From RGIG9379 sp031553005 (GTDB taxonomy: Bacteria > Bacteroidota > Bacteroidia > Bacteroidales > Paludibacteraceae): DNA of 64,000 nt. This document shows positions 27,428 to 36,524 of the stretch, piece by piece; position 1 is the stretch's first letter; every line of letters starts with the position of its first letter. The notes under the pieces were generated by a model. It made no database searches. It was not told the origin of the DNA and was given only the letters and a program-made list of their open reading frames with translations. The stretch is from the NCBI GenBank assembly GCA_031553005.1, contig JAVBMA010000022.1:1-64000 (forward strand), written 5' to 3'. The position numbers and the translations under genes were made by a program.

Positions 27428-27925
27428 ATGATTACTATCCGTAAAGCCGAACTATCAGACATTCCCTTTATCCGCAAAGTTGCCGGAGAAACATGGTATG
27501 TGACTTATGCCGGTATTATGTCGCAGGAACAATCCGATTATATGTTTGAAATGATGTATTCGGCCGACTCGCTGACTCAGCAGATTTCGGGCGGGCACAC
27601 TTTTTTTCTCGCCTTTGAAGATGAAAATATGCTCGGATATGTATCCGTAGAACGTGAATCCGAGAACTTGTTCCATCTGCATAAAATCTATGTAAACCCT
27701 TCTGCACACGGCAAAGGAATAGGTCGACTCCTGATAGAAAAGGCATTTGAATTTGCAAAAACTGAAGCCTCCGGCAATCCTTGCTCCATTGAACTGAATG
27801 TGAACCGTGACAACAAAGCCCGCTATTTCTACGAAAAGATGGGCATGGCCATTGACAGGCAACGAGACTTTCCAATCGGCAATGGCTTCTTCATGTACGA
27901 TTATATTATGAAAAAGGAGCTTTGA
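27428..27925 (+). CDS. GNAT family N-acetyltransferase
   Basis: 165 residues. The start MITIRKAELSDIPFI is typical for GNAT. The acetyl-CoA loop motif is VNPSAHGKGIGRLLIEKA near residue 95, and motif B is LNVNRDNKARYFYEKMGM. The substrate cannot be told from sequence. The gene follows a strong inverted repeat, so it may have its own transcription unit. It has no functional link to its neighbours. Confidence 0.8.
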   Translation: MITIRKAELSDIPFIRKVAGETWYVTYAGIMSQEQSDYMFEMMYSADSLTQQISGGHTFFLAFEDENMLGYVSVERESENLFHLHKIYVNPSAHGKGIGRLLIEKAFEFAKTEASGNPCSIELNVNRDNKARYFYEKMGMAIDRQRDFPIGNGFFMYDYIMKKEL

Positions 27926-28014
27926 TATCTCCCCTTGAAGGGGTGAATTCGAGTCACCCTCCCAATAAAGGACTCTGTAAAAACCACAAAGGGTTGTCCC
28001 AAAAGCCTATATTC

Positions 28015-28115
28015 TTTACTACAAAGGAAATTCACAAAGTTTACAATATCCTGATAATCAACCAGCATTCTTTGTGTTCTTTAGTGTAAAACTTTGTGTC
28101 CTTTGTGGTAAAAAG
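28015..28115. repeat. Inverted repeat of tttgtg words
   Basis: The left arm (tttactacaaaggaaattcacaaagttt, about 28015-28042) and the right arm (aaactttgtgtcctttgtggtaaa, about 28088-28112) are imperfect complements, differing by a 4-base insertion. A smaller C-run hairpin (ctccccttgaagggg) lies at about 27930-27945. Together they occupy the spacer before the SDR gene. Confidence 0.6.
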
Positions 28116-28160
28116 ACTTTTTGGACAGCTTCTTTATCTCCTCAACGTTTTAATAAAATA

Positions 28161-28880
28161 TCATATATTATTAAATAAACAGTTTGGCATCCGGCGGAGT
28201 ATCCAGGCAATACCTCTCCACCTTTTCGTTACATATACTTTATTTTTTTTCTTGTCTATTGCCTCTACTATCTGGACTGCCGCTTTTTCGACCGAAGAGC
28301 GCCAGAATACATGTTTGCCCTGAGCCATTACCGTATTGACAAATCCCGGAATGATAGTTAACACCGTGATATTAAGTTTCTCCTTTTTAGATTTCCGGCG
28401 CAAACTTTCCATATAAAGAGCTTCAAAACCTTTGCTGGCAGAATAAGCAGGACACAGGTCAATGCCCCGTATTCCTGCAATGGAACTGATTCCTGCAATA
28501 TGCCCATGCCCCTGTTTTTTGAAAAAATCGAAACCAAACAATAACACTTTGGAGAATCCCACCACATTAGTTTGAATAGTTCGCATTTCAAGTGCTATCT
28601 CCATATCAGGATTACGGTAGCCTACCCCCGCACTGATAACCAGCAAATCCAGTCCTCCGAGCTTTTCGACCAGTTCCAGCAGGCGTTGTTCCACATCCTC
28701 TCCATTTATGTCGAAAGCGCTAACAATAAATTTCCCCGGATTTTCACTTTTTATCTCCTCCAAAAGGTCTTGCCGGCGTCCGGTAATACCTATTTTGCAA
28801 TCCCTTCGGGCATACTCCCTGGCCAATCCTTGCCCGATACCGGAGCTTGCACCAACAATAATAATTTTTTCGTATAGCAT
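28161..28880 (-). CDS. Short-chain dehydrogenase/reductase
   Basis: 239 residues of classical SDR. The cofactor loop is GASSGIG at residues 10-16, the N-A-G equivalent is SAGVG, and the catalytic pattern is ISSIAG ... YSASKGF (Ser, Tyr, Lys present). TGRR after strand 2 suggests NADP(H). The substrate is unknown. The gene is transcribed alone on the minus strand, convergent with the GNAT gene. Confidence 0.85.
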   Translation of the reverse strand: MLYEKIIIVGASSGIGQGLAREYARRDCKIGITGRRQDLLEEIKSENPGKFIVSAFDINGEDVEQRLLELVEKLGGLDLLVISAGVGYRNPDMEIALEMRTIQTNVVGFSKVLLFGFDFFKKQGHGHIAGISSIAGIRGIDLCPAYSASKGFEALYMESLRRKSKKEKLNITVLTIIPGFVNTVMAQGKHVFWRSSVEKAAVQIVEAIDKKKNKVYVTKRWRGIAWILRRMPNCLFNNI

Positions 28881-29519
28881 CCTTTTTTCTGTAAATTTTC
28901 TTTACGCTAAACAGATTTTAGCCAATAAAGTTTAATTGAAGACCTAAAAAAATAAACAAAAAGAATCAGGCACGGAGGCTTTCCTTGTAAATTAAGGATT
29001 GTAAGCAATCACTTGAGGAACTCTCCCTTGCCTCTCTTTTTTTGGACTGAAAATAGCAATCATTTTTTTTATTGAGAAATATTGTAATGAGCAAAATTAT
29101 AAGATGTGGACGAGTTGGCAAACAGAAAACTATGCAAATATGAAAAGCATAATTCTCTCTTCTTCTGGCTGTTTGTTTTTTATTTTATCACTGATAATAG
29201 AGGAATAATAAGAAATACGGATTAACAAAACGGAGATAAAAAACATATTTTAAGAACAAATTGTTAGTCATTTTCGATTCTTTTGGGGTAAAAAAAACAA
29301 AAAGATAAAAAATAAGGTGTAAATATATCATTTTGTTCTTTTGAGGCTTGTAAAAACAATATTTGAATGCTAAAAAACTTCATTTTGTTAACAAAAAAAA
29401 GAAATTTTATATTCGGTGTAACAAAAAAATGTATTATTTTTGACGCATCTTTTTTTCAAAAAAAGCAGGGTATCATACTGAACGAATTAAACAATTTTCT
29501 AATATAATTTCAAAAGACA
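28881..29519. other. AT-rich 639-base spacer with the serC promoter
   Basis: The spacer is very AT-rich and has no credible ORF. The only recognisable signal is the -7 element at 29435-29442 upstream of serC. Long A/T runs (29376-29470) could bend DNA. No repeat or RNA gene was recognised. Confidence 0.5.
29435..29442 (+). promoter_or_regulatory. Bacteroidota -7 element upstream of serC
   Basis: TATTTTTG fits TAnnTTTG exactly and lies 77 bases before the serC ATG. No matching TTTG lies at the usual -33 spacing. Confidence 0.5.
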
Positions 29520-30590
29520 ATGAAGAAATATAATTTCAATGCAGGACCATCTATCTTGCCGAGAGAAGTAATTGAAAAGACTGCCCAGGCAGTTTTGGAT
29601 TTTGAAAATGACGGCTTGTCCATTCTGGAAATTAGCCATCGTGCTAAAAATTTCCAACCGATTGTAGACGAGGCAGTTGCTTTGTTCAAAGAATTATTAA
29701 ACATTCCGGAAGGATATTCGGTAATTTTCCTTGGAGGTGGTGCTAGTTTGGAATTTTGTATGATTCCTTTCAACTTATTAGAAAAGAAAGCTGCTTACCT
29801 TAATACCGGTGTTTGGGCTAAAAAAGCGCTGAAAGAAGCTAAAGGTTTCGGCGAAGTAGTCGAAGTTGCATCTTCCGCAGCAGCAAATTATACATATATC
29901 CCTAAAGATTTTACTATCCCTGCCGATGTGGATTACTTCCATATCACAACAAACAATACTATCTACGGAACCGAATTATTCAAAGATTTCGATTCTCCCG
30001 TTCCAGTTGTAGCAGATATGTCTTCCGATATATTCTCCCGTCCGATTGATGTTGCCAAATACGGTCTTATCTATGGTGGAGCACAGAAAAACCTCGGGCC
30101 TGCCGGACTTACTTTCGTGATTGTTAAAGACAGTATCCTTGGAAAAGTATCCCGCTATATCCCGACTATGTTGGATTACCGCACGCACATTGCAGAAGGT
30201 TCTATGTTTAACACACCTCCTGTATTGCCTATCTATACTTCCCTTATGACATTGAGATGGTTGAAGGCTCAAGGCGGAATAAAAGAAATGGAAAAGAAAA
30301 ACATTGCAAAAGCAGAATTGCTTTACAATGCAATTGACAATAGCAAAATGTTTGTCGGAACAGCAGCAAAAGAAGACCGTTCCCGCATGAACATCTGCTT
30401 CGTAATGCAGGAAAAATACAAAGACTTGGAAGCCGACTTTATGAAGTTCGCTACATCCAAAGGAATGGTCGGAATCAAAGGACACCGTTCTGTCGGCGGA
30501 TTCCGTGCATCTTGCTACAATGCAATGCCAATTGAAGGCGTTCAGGCATTAGTTGACTGCATGAATGAATTTGAAAAGAATAATGCTTAA
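29520..30590 (+). CDS. serC: Phosphoserine aminotransferase
   Basis: 356 residues, the family length. The start KKYNFNAGPSILP is the SerC signature, and the PLP lysine lies in YGLIYGGAQKNLGPAGLTFVI. The GIKGHRSVGGFRASCYNAMP tail binds phosphoserine. It is the second step of serine synthesis (3-phosphohydroxypyruvate to phosphoserine). serA, the first step, lies downstream with one small gene between. Confidence 0.95.
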   Translation: MKKYNFNAGPSILPREVIEKTAQAVLDFENDGLSILEISHRAKNFQPIVDEAVALFKELLNIPEGYSVIFLGGGASLEFCMIPFNLLEKKAAYLNTGVWAKKALKEAKGFGEVVEVASSAAANYTYIPKDFTIPADVDYFHITTNNTIYGTELFKDFDSPVPVVADMSSDIFSRPIDVAKYGLIYGGAQKNLGPAGLTFVIVKDSILGKVSRYIPTMLDYRTHIAEGSMFNTPPVLPIYTSLMTLRWLKAQGGIKEMEKKNIAKAELLYNAIDNSKMFVGTAAKEDRSRMNICFVMQEKYKDLEADFMKFATSKGMVGIKGHRSVGGFRASCYNAMPIEGVQALVDCMNEFEKNNA

Positions 30591-30646
30591 GTAAGATATT
30601 CTGATATTCGGATTTTCAGATATTCCGATGTTTAGACTGGAAGAGA

Positions 30647-31003
30647 ATGGTGGTTTTGGAACATAAGAAGCTGGATGCATGGAAAACGAGCATTGAATTA
30701 GTGACAGATATTTATTCTATTGTTAATTCATTTCCAAAGGAAGAAATGTTCGGTCTTACAATGCAAATAAAACGGGCGGTAGTTTCAATACCATCCAATA
30801 TTGCCGAAGGATGTTCTCGTCAGACAAAACCCGATGCAATCCGTTTCCTCTATATTGCGTTAGGCTCTTTATCTGAAACAGAAACACAACTGATAGTTGC
30901 AGAAAAACTTGGTTATTGTTCATTCGATAATACATATATATCTGAAAAATTGATGGATGTAAAAAATCTAATATTAGGAACAATTCGTTTTTTGAGTCGA
31001 TAA
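30647..31003 (+). CDS. Four-helix bundle protein (S23 / IVS type)
   Basis: 118 residues. The pattern HKKLDAWKTSIELVTDIY, then FPKEEMFGLTMQIKRAVVSIPSNIAEG and ALGSLSETETQLIVAEKLGY is that of the four-helix bundle family first seen in 23S rRNA intervening sequences. The biochemical role is unknown. Stand-alone copies are common in Bacteroidota intergenic spaces. Here it sits between serC and serA. The spacer on each side contains ATTCAGATA-type word repeats, which suggests a unit inserted together with its flanks. Confidence 0.85.
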   Translation: MVVLEHKKLDAWKTSIELVTDIYSIVNSFPKEEMFGLTMQIKRAVVSIPSNIAEGCSRQTKPDAIRFLYIALGSLSETETQLIVAEKLGYCSFDNTYISEKLMDVKNLILGTIRFLSR

Positions 31004-31081
31004 TCAGATATTCAGATAATCGGATTGTCAGATTCTGAATATCTGATTATCTGAATGTCTGAACATCTTAAAAAATATATT
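31004..31081. repeat. Inverted word repeat before serA
   Basis: The left part gataatcagatattcagata and the right part tctgaatatctgattatctg are complementary, so a hairpin of about 22 bp forms within 78 bases. Similar ATCTGAATATCTG words are at 30600-30632 and 54250-54300. Confidence 0.65.
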
Positions 31082-32002
31082 ATGAAAATTTTAGTTGCAA
31101 CAGATAAACCATTTGCAAAAGTTGCAGTTGATGGTATAAAAAAAATAGTTGAAGGTGCCGGATTCCAATTGGCATTGCTTGAAAAATACACAGAAAAGAA
31201 ACAACTTCTGGAAGCTGTGGCTGACGCCGAAGCAATCATTATCCGTAGTGATATTATTGATGCCGAAGTATTGAACGCTGCCAAGAACCTCAAAATTGTA
31301 GTTCGTGCCGGAGCCGGATACGACAACGTTGATTTAGCCGCCGCTACTGCAAAAGGCGTTTGTGTGATGAACACTCCCGGACAAAATGCCAATGCCGTTG
31401 CCGAATTAGCTTTGGGCATGATGGTATACGGTGTCCGTAATTTCTTCAATGGTACTTCCGGAACCGAACTGCTCGGAAAAAAATTAGGTATCCACGCTTA
31501 CGGAAATGTAGGACGCAATGTTGCCCGTATCGCAAAAGGTTTCGGAATGGAAATCTATGCATACGACGCATTCTGTCCGGCAGAAGTAATTGAAAAAGAC
31601 GGAGTAAAAGCGCTTAACTCAGTTGAAGAACTTTACTCAACTTGTCAATTTGTATCATTGCACATCCCTGCAACAGCCGAAACAAAAAACTCCATCAACC
31701 ACGCTCTATTATCAAAGATGCCTAAAGGCGCTATGTTGATAAACACAGCCCGCAAGGAAGTTATCAATGAAGCCGAATTGGTGGCGGTAATGGAAGAACG
31801 TGCCGATTTCAAATACGTTTCCGATATAATGCCTTCCAATCATGCTACATTGTCGGAAAAATTCCCTACACGCTATTTCGCTACACCTAATAAAATGGGA
31901 GCCCAAACAGCCGAGGCAAACATCAATGCCGGTCTTGCTGCCGCTAACCAGATTGTAGATTTCCTTAAAAACGGTAACGAAAAATTCCGTGTGAATAAAT
32001 AA
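31082..32002 (+). CDS. serA: D-3-phosphoglycerate dehydrogenase
   Basis: About 306 residues from ATG 31082; an upstream ATG at 31055 is in frame but lies inside the word repeat and is rejected. It is of the D-2-hydroxyacid dehydrogenase family. The NAD loop is LGIHAYGNVGRNVARIAKGFG, catalytic Arg is in NTARKEVINE, Glu in the following segment, and the late motif is MPSNHATLSEKFP. It belongs to the short SerA type without an ACT domain, so serine feedback through ACT is not expected. It catalyses the first step of serine synthesis. A perfect 52-base palindrome follows at 32011-32062. Confidence 0.9.
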   Translation: MKILVATDKPFAKVAVDGIKKIVEGAGFQLALLEKYTEKKQLLEAVADAEAIIIRSDIIDAEVLNAAKNLKIVVRAGAGYDNVDLAAATAKGVCVMNTPGQNANAVAELALGMMVYGVRNFFNGTSGTELLGKKLGIHAYGNVGRNVARIAKGFGMEIYAYDAFCPAEVIEKDGVKALNSVEELYSTCQFVSLHIPATAETKNSINHALLSKMPKGAMLINTARKEVINEAELVAVMEERADFKYVSDIMPSNHATLSEKFPTRYFATPNKMGAQTAEANINAGLAAANQIVDFLKNGNEKFRVNK

Positions 32003-32010
32003 CCGGATAT

Positions 32011-32062
32011 TATCAGCATAAAAAAAACCGCTCAAATTTGAGCGGTTTTTTTTATGCTGATA
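32011..32062. terminator. Perfect 52-bp palindromic terminator
   Basis: The 26-base arms centre between 32036 and 32037 with the core accgctcaaa|tttgagcggt, flanked by A8 and T8. It is placed 9 bases after the serA stop, and it works by structure in both directions, for serA and for the convergent lipoprotein gene. Confidence 0.9.
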
Positions 32063-32103
32063 AGCAAGGATATTTGATGTTATCACCTCAAAATTATTTT
32101 CCT

Positions 32104-32568
32104 TTATTTATCTCCTTTGTTACATTCTTTTTTCATCATAGGGCATTCGCCTCTTCCTTTGCCATGTCTCATCATCTCTCTGCCGCAAGGAGCCATAAAA
32201 CAATCTTTTTTCTCTAACAACTCTTTTTGTTCAGCGATTGTTAAATTGTCAAAGTTTGCCCATTTAGCTTCAAACTCTTCGATAGCAGCTTTTTTCTCAG
32301 CCTCGCGTTTTTCTATGCATGCTTTTCTTTTCGCAATCAACTCTTTTTGTTCCTCTGCCGGAAGATTGTCAAAGTTTTTCCATTTTTCAAAAAATGCTTT
32401 TTGCTCTTCGCTCATTTCGCATTTCGGAGCGCAAGATTTTTTATCTCCCTTTTTGCATTCCATTTGAGGTCCTCCGCATGGAGTAGCATTTTCTTTTTTT
32501 GAATTACAGCAAGATGCAGATATTAATACCATGCAAAAAATTCCTAATAATAATTTTACCTTTTTCAT
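32104..32568 (-). CDS. Cys-rich lipoprotein with two internal repeats
   Basis: 154 residues that I do not recognise as a named family. A SPII signal (ISASCCNSKK) is followed by a Cys/Lys-rich linker. Two repeats then follow, each of the form F..KW.NFDNL...EQKEL..K...C (about residues 60-90 and 98-128), and a Met/His/Cys tail (CFMAPCGREMMRHGKG). The repeat is reminiscent of LTxxQ-type Spy/CpxP helices, but the match is weak. Cys and Met/His residues suggest metal binding or redox sensing in the periplasm; this is inference. It is transcribed toward the serA terminator. Confidence 0.75.
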   Translation of the reverse strand: MKKVKLLLGIFCMVLISASCCNSKKENATPCGGPQMECKKGDKKSCAPKCEMSEEQKAFFEKWKNFDNLPAEEQKELIAKRKACIEKREAEKKAAIEEFEAKWANFDNLTIAEQKELLEKKDCFMAPCGREMMRHGKGRGECPMMKKECNKGDK

Positions 32569-32697
32569 TTTATTTTTTATTTAATTGATTAGTAGTTTCT
32601 TGATTGAAACATGAAGAAAACAAATATTGAGGGAATAAGTGCACGATGATTGCTTTTTTTGAGACTTATTAACGTTCTTTCGAAAAGTAAACAAGTG

Positions 32698-32769
32698 GAC
32701 GAGTAAACGGAAGCCTGACGGATGTTAGATATTTTATTTGAAATAACCCTATTAACCACTAACCACTAA
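32698..32769 (-). repeat. Dispersed 72-bp element, copy 1
   Basis: Read on the minus strand, this segment aligns with 36584-36655 on the plus strand; shared words include tttcaaataaaa, acatccgtc and ccgtttact. It is flanked by taaccac/agtgg words and gtttact words. The two copies are inverted relative to each other. Confidence 0.6.
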
Positions 32770-32831
32770 CCACTCGTTTACTTATCTACTTATTTTGTAA
32801 CTTTGTAACCCGTAACTTTTAGCACACATAT

Positions 32832-33869
32832 ATGAAGATATTATTTATTGGAGGAACCGGTATTATAAGTACCGCCATTTCAAACCTTTTGGTTGAACAG
32901 GGGCATGAGCTTTATTTGCTCAACCGCGGCAACAGGAATAATGCGATGCCGGAAGGTGCTGTTTCGTTGGTGGCAGATATCAATGATGAACAAAAGGTGT
33001 CGGAGCTGATTAAGGATTTGGCTTTTGATGCTGTGGCAGACTTTATCGCTTTTGTTCCCGCACACTTGGAACGCGATTATCGCTTATTCAAAAATAAGAC
33101 AAAGCAGTTTCTGTTTATCAGTTCCGCTTCCGCCTATCAAAAGCCGTTGTCCGATTACCGTGTGACAGAAGGGACGCCTTTGTCCAATCCATACTGGGAA
33201 TATTCGCGCAATAAAATCGCTTGCGAAGAGTACCTGATGAAGCTTTACCGTGAAGATGGTTTTCCGGTGACGATTGTCCGCCCGAGCCATACGTATGATG
33301 AACGTTCCGTTCCTCTCGGAGTACACGGTAAAAATGGAAGTTGGCAGGTCATCAGGCGAATGATGGAGGGCAAGCCTGTTATTATCCACGGAGATGGTAC
33401 TTCGCTTTGGACAATGACTCACAACAGCGATTTTGCCAAGGGTTTTGCCGGACTTCTCGGAAATATCCATGCTATCGGTGAGTCCGTACAAATTACTTCG
33501 GATGAAACGCTTACATGGAACCAGATTTACGAATCCATTGCCCGCGCTTTGGGTGTGAGGCTGAATGCCGTGCATGTCTCTTCCGGATTTCTGACCGCAT
33601 GCAGCGATTATGATTTTCTGGGAAGCCTCACCGGAGATAAAGCTAATTCCGTTGTTTTTGAAAATATAAAATTAAAAAGGCTCGTTCCCGGTTTTATAGC
33701 CACCGAACGTTTTGACGCAGGAGTGAAGAAAACTATTGATTACGTCTTATCCCATAAAGAGTGCCAGATTGCCGATGAAGAATTTGACCAATGGTGTGAT
33801 GTTGTGATTGAAACATTAAAAAATGCAACAGAAGCGATTAAAGGTAAATTGAATTTGATAAACAATTGA
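32832..33869 (+). CDS. NAD-dependent epimerase/dehydratase-like SDR
   Basis: 345 residues of extended SDR. The cofactor loop GGTGIISTA (residues 7-15) is followed by the specificity segment LLNRGNRN. The catalytic region SSASAYQ ... YWEYSRNKIACEEYL carries the Tyr and Lys (YxxxK). It resembles the nucleoside-sugar epimerase relatives common in Bacteroidota, substrate unknown. Its end is 298 bases before the pigment locus. It is not obviously part of that locus, but could be co-regulated. Confidence 0.8.
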   Translation: MKILFIGGTGIISTAISNLLVEQGHELYLLNRGNRNNAMPEGAVSLVADINDEQKVSELIKDLAFDAVADFIAFVPAHLERDYRLFKNKTKQFLFISSASAYQKPLSDYRVTEGTPLSNPYWEYSRNKIACEEYLMKLYREDGFPVTIVRPSHTYDERSVPLGVHGKNGSWQVIRRMMEGKPVIIHGDGTSLWTMTHNSDFAKGFAGLLGNIHAIGESVQITSDETLTWNQIYESIARALGVRLNAVHVSSGFLTACSDYDFLGSLTGDKANSVVFENIKLKRLVPGFIATERFDAGVKKTIDYVLSHKECQIADEEFDQWCDVVIETLKNATEAIKGKLNLINN

Positions 33870-34045
33870 ATCCGGTTGAGTGCAGTTAATTCTGTTTAAT
33901 TAAAGGGGAAATACACGAGTGAATTTATAATCTGTTTTTAAACAGCTACTTATGTGGTGATTATACACTCTCTATCCATTCTTAACTGAGATATCCATCC
34001 GGGGATTTTTTTTAATTATTTTTTAGATTTTCCCTTTTTTTATAG

Positions 34046-34053
34046 TATCTTCG
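34046..34053 (+). promoter_or_regulatory. Possible -7 element upstream of the pigment locus
   Basis: TATCTTCG differs by one base from TAnnTTTG and lies 115 bases before the ammonia-lyase ATG, in an AT-rich spacer (33870-34167) with no ORF. A weak TTAG is near -33. Confidence 0.35.
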
Positions 34054-34167
34054 CGAGTTATAAATTAGTTATAAAAGACCGGTAAAGTTTTTGCGGATTA
34101 ATGTTTATTGGGGTCTAAATCTGGAAGAAATTTTGCATGGTTTTGATATTAAAATAAGTACGGACGT

Positions 34168-35691
34168 ATGAAGAAAATTGATTTCTTTTCTTTACAGGAT
34201 ATTAAAAATATATTGTTCGAAGAAGAAAAATTATCTTTTGATGAGAAGGTTTTAGAAAAAGTAAAAGACAGCTACGAGTTTTTAGAGGAATTTTCCAAAG
34301 AAAGAATCATTTACGGTATAAATACAGGATTTGGTCCGATGGCGCAATATCGTGTCAGCGACGAAGAACGTATTCAATTACAATATAATATTATCCGAAG
34401 CCACTCTACCGGAGCCGGAACTCCGCTACCTGAAATTTACGTAAAGGCGGCGATGATTGCCCGGGTAGGTACATTTATTCAGGGAGAGTCAGGTGTTCAT
34501 CCGGAGTTAATCTCTTTGTTGACGGCATTCATTAATAACAATATCTGCCCGTTTATTCCCGAGCACGGGAGTGTAGGTGCTAGCGGCGACTTGGTACAGC
34601 TGGCTCACATGGCTTTGACTTTGATTGGTGAAGGCGATGTTTTCTTTGAAGGGAAATTGCAACCTGCGTCCGAAGTCCTGTCGAAAAAGAATTTGAAGCC
34701 TTTCGGCATTTACGTAAGAGAAGGGCTTTCCATTACAAACGGAACCTCAGTGATGACCGGAATCGGACTGGTAAACCTCATCCAGTCACAACAACTGCTT
34801 AATTGGGCGTTGGCTGCTTCTGTCATGGTAAATGAAATCGCATCTTCATACGATGACTTCATGTCCGAAAAACTGAACGAAGTACGTAGACAAAACGGTC
34901 AGAATGAAATCGCGAAGAAAATACGCGAATGGAGCAAAGACAGCCAATGTATGAAGAAACGTGAAAATGAGCTTTATACAGCTAAAAATACACAAACCAT
35001 ATTTACCCATAAAGTACAACCATACTATTCTCTCCGTTGCGTTCCTCAAATACTCGGACCGATATTAGAAACATTGCAAAATGTAGAACGGATATTGATT
35101 AACGAGGTTAACTCGGCTTGCGATAACCCGATTGTAAATGTGGAAACAAGAAACGTTTATCACGGAGGTAATTTTCATGGCGACTATGTCTCTTTCGAAA
35201 TGGATAAACTGAAAATTGCAGTTACTAAACTGACAATGCTGGTAGAAAGGCAGTTGAACTATCTTTTCCACGACCGTATCAACGGTATTTTACCTCCGTT
35301 TGTAAACTTGGGCGTACTTGGATTGAATTACGGGCTGCAAGCATCCCAGTTTACCGCAACCTCCACTACGGCAGAGTGCCAGACACTATCTAATCCGATG
35401 TACGTACATTCCATTCCAAACAATAACGACAATCAGGATATTGTAAGTATGGGAACCAACTCGGCATTGATAGCCCGCAGAGTAGTCGAAAACTCATATC
35501 AGGTAATGTCCATTCATTTTATGGCAATCGTCCAAGCTATCGATTCGTTGAAAATACAAAACCAACTATCCGGCAAGTCGAAAGCCATATACGACGAAAT
35601 ACGCGCATTCTTTCCAGTCTTCATCGAAGACACCCCAAAATACAAAGACATAGAAAGAATGCAAGAATATTTGAAAACAAAGAAATTTTAA
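34168..35691 (+). CDS. Tyrosine (aromatic amino acid) ammonia-lyase
   Basis: 507 residues of the HAL/PAL/TAL family. The MIO cofactor triad is A138-S139-G140 in GSVGASGDLVQLAH, and the catalytic Tyr lies in YGINTGFGPMAQYR. The substrate loop reads LQYNIIRSHSTGAG. This closely resembles, from memory, the Flavobacterium johnsoniae tyrosine ammonia-lyase of the flexirubin locus. The product would be 4-coumarate, the aryl starter of flexirubin-type polyenes. A plain HutH annotation would miss this, since no other hut gene is nearby. First gene of the locus; the next starts about 100 bases on. Confidence 0.85.
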   Translation: MKKIDFFSLQDIKNILFEEEKLSFDEKVLEKVKDSYEFLEEFSKERIIYGINTGFGPMAQYRVSDEERIQLQYNIIRSHSTGAGTPLPEIYVKAAMIARVGTFIQGESGVHPELISLLTAFINNNICPFIPEHGSVGASGDLVQLAHMALTLIGEGDVFFEGKLQPASEVLSKKNLKPFGIYVREGLSITNGTSVMTGIGLVNLIQSQQLLNWALAASVMVNEIASSYDDFMSEKLNEVRRQNGQNEIAKKIREWSKDSQCMKKRENELYTAKNTQTIFTHKVQPYYSLRCVPQILGPILETLQNVERILINEVNSACDNPIVNVETRNVYHGGNFHGDYVSFEMDKLKIAVTKLTMLVERQLNYLFHDRINGILPPFVNLGVLGLNYGLQASQFTATSTTAECQTLSNPMYVHSIPNNNDNQDIVSMGTNSALIARRVVENSYQVMSIHFMAIVQAIDSLKIQNQLSGKSKAIYDEIRAFFPVFIEDTPKYKDIERMQEYLKTKKF

Positions 35692-35740
35692 AAATAATAT
35701 CCCGTTGAAAGCCAAAGTTGAAAGTGGTTATCTATCACTT

Positions 35741-35789
35741 TCAACTTTCAACTTTCAACTTTCAACTTTCAACTTTCAACTTTCAACTA
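35741..35789 (+). repeat. 7-bp tandem repeat (ctttcaa)n before the ketoreductase
   Basis: Seven adjacent near-perfect copies of ctttcaa end a few bases before the ATG at 35796. Three units make 21 bases, so the array reads through as a 7-residue repeat (FQLSTFN) in an upstream frame. Array length variation could alter the spacing to the start codon. Confidence 0.8.
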
Positions 35790-35795
35790 AATATT

Positions 35796-36524
35796 ATGAA
35801 GGTAGCACTTGTAACCGGAGGTTCGAGAGGAATAGGACGCGCATGTTCGGTCAAACTTGCCGAAATGGGCTATTACGTCCTTATTAACTATCAATCCAAC
35901 GAGACAGAAGCGTTGAATACACTGGAAATGATTCGTGAGAAAGGCACTGATGGCGAAATCCTTAAATTTGATGTCTCCAATGTAGAAGATGTTGAAAAGG
36001 CAGTTTCGCAATGGCAAACCGCCCATCCTGACACCTATATAGAAGTATTGGTAAATAATGCGGGAATACGGAAAGACAACCTCCTGATGTGGATGACCGA
36101 CGAAGATTGGCATAAAGTATTGGATATAAGCCTTAATGGATTCATGTATGCAACCCGTGCCGTACTGAAGATGATGCTTGTAAAAAAATACGGGCGCATC
36201 ATCAATATGGTTTCCCTCTCCGGCCTGAAAGGATTGCCGGGACAAACCAATTATTCGGCGGCTAAAGGCGCTGTTATTGCAGCTACAAAAGCGTTGGCTC
36301 AGGAAACCGCAAAAAAGAACGTAACCGTAAATGCCGTGGCTCCGGGATTTATCCGCACCGATATGACGCAAGACTTGGATGAATCCCAATTGAAAGCGCT
36401 TATCCCGATGGGACGCTTCGGAAATCCCGAAGAGGTAGCGGAGACAGTCGGTTTCCTTGCATCCAAAGGCGCATCCTATATCACAGGGCAAACTATCTCC
36501 ATCAATGGTGGATTATATACATGA
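35796..36524 (+). CDS. FabG-like 3-oxoacyl-ACP reductase
   Basis: 242 residues from ATG 35796; a longer upstream frame through the 7-bp repeat is rejected because the protein aligns from MKVALVTGGSRGIG. The cofactor loop is TGGSRGIG. The catalytic set is N, S (MVSLSG), Y and K (YSAAKGAV). In aryl polyene systems one ketoreductase serves each elongation round, reducing 3-oxoacyl-ACP before dehydration. It is the only ketoreductase in the locus. Confidence 0.88.
   Translation: MKVALVTGGSRGIGRACSVKLAEMGYYVLINYQSNETEALNTLEMIREKGTDGEILKFDVSNVEDVEKAVSQWQTAHPDTYIEVLVNNAGIRKDNLLMWMTDEDWHKVLDISLNGFMYATRAVLKMMLVKKYGRIINMVSLSGLKGLPGQTNYSAAKGAVIAATKALAQETAKKNVTVNAVAPGFIRTDMTQDLDESQLKALIPMGRFGNPEEVAETVGFLASKGASYITGQTISINGGLYT

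Noticed and set aside
31055..31081. Upstream start of serA
   Set aside because: It is within the inverted word repeat; the normal SerA start MKILVATDK is at 31082.
34168..35691. Histidine ammonia-lyase of histidine degradation
   Set aside because: No hutU, hutI or hutG nearby; substrate loop and context match tyrosine ammonia-lyase of flexirubin loci.
35718..35795. Upstream start of the ketoreductase gene
   Set aside because: The added residues are a translation of the ctttcaa repeat; the SDR family starts at MKVALVTGG.
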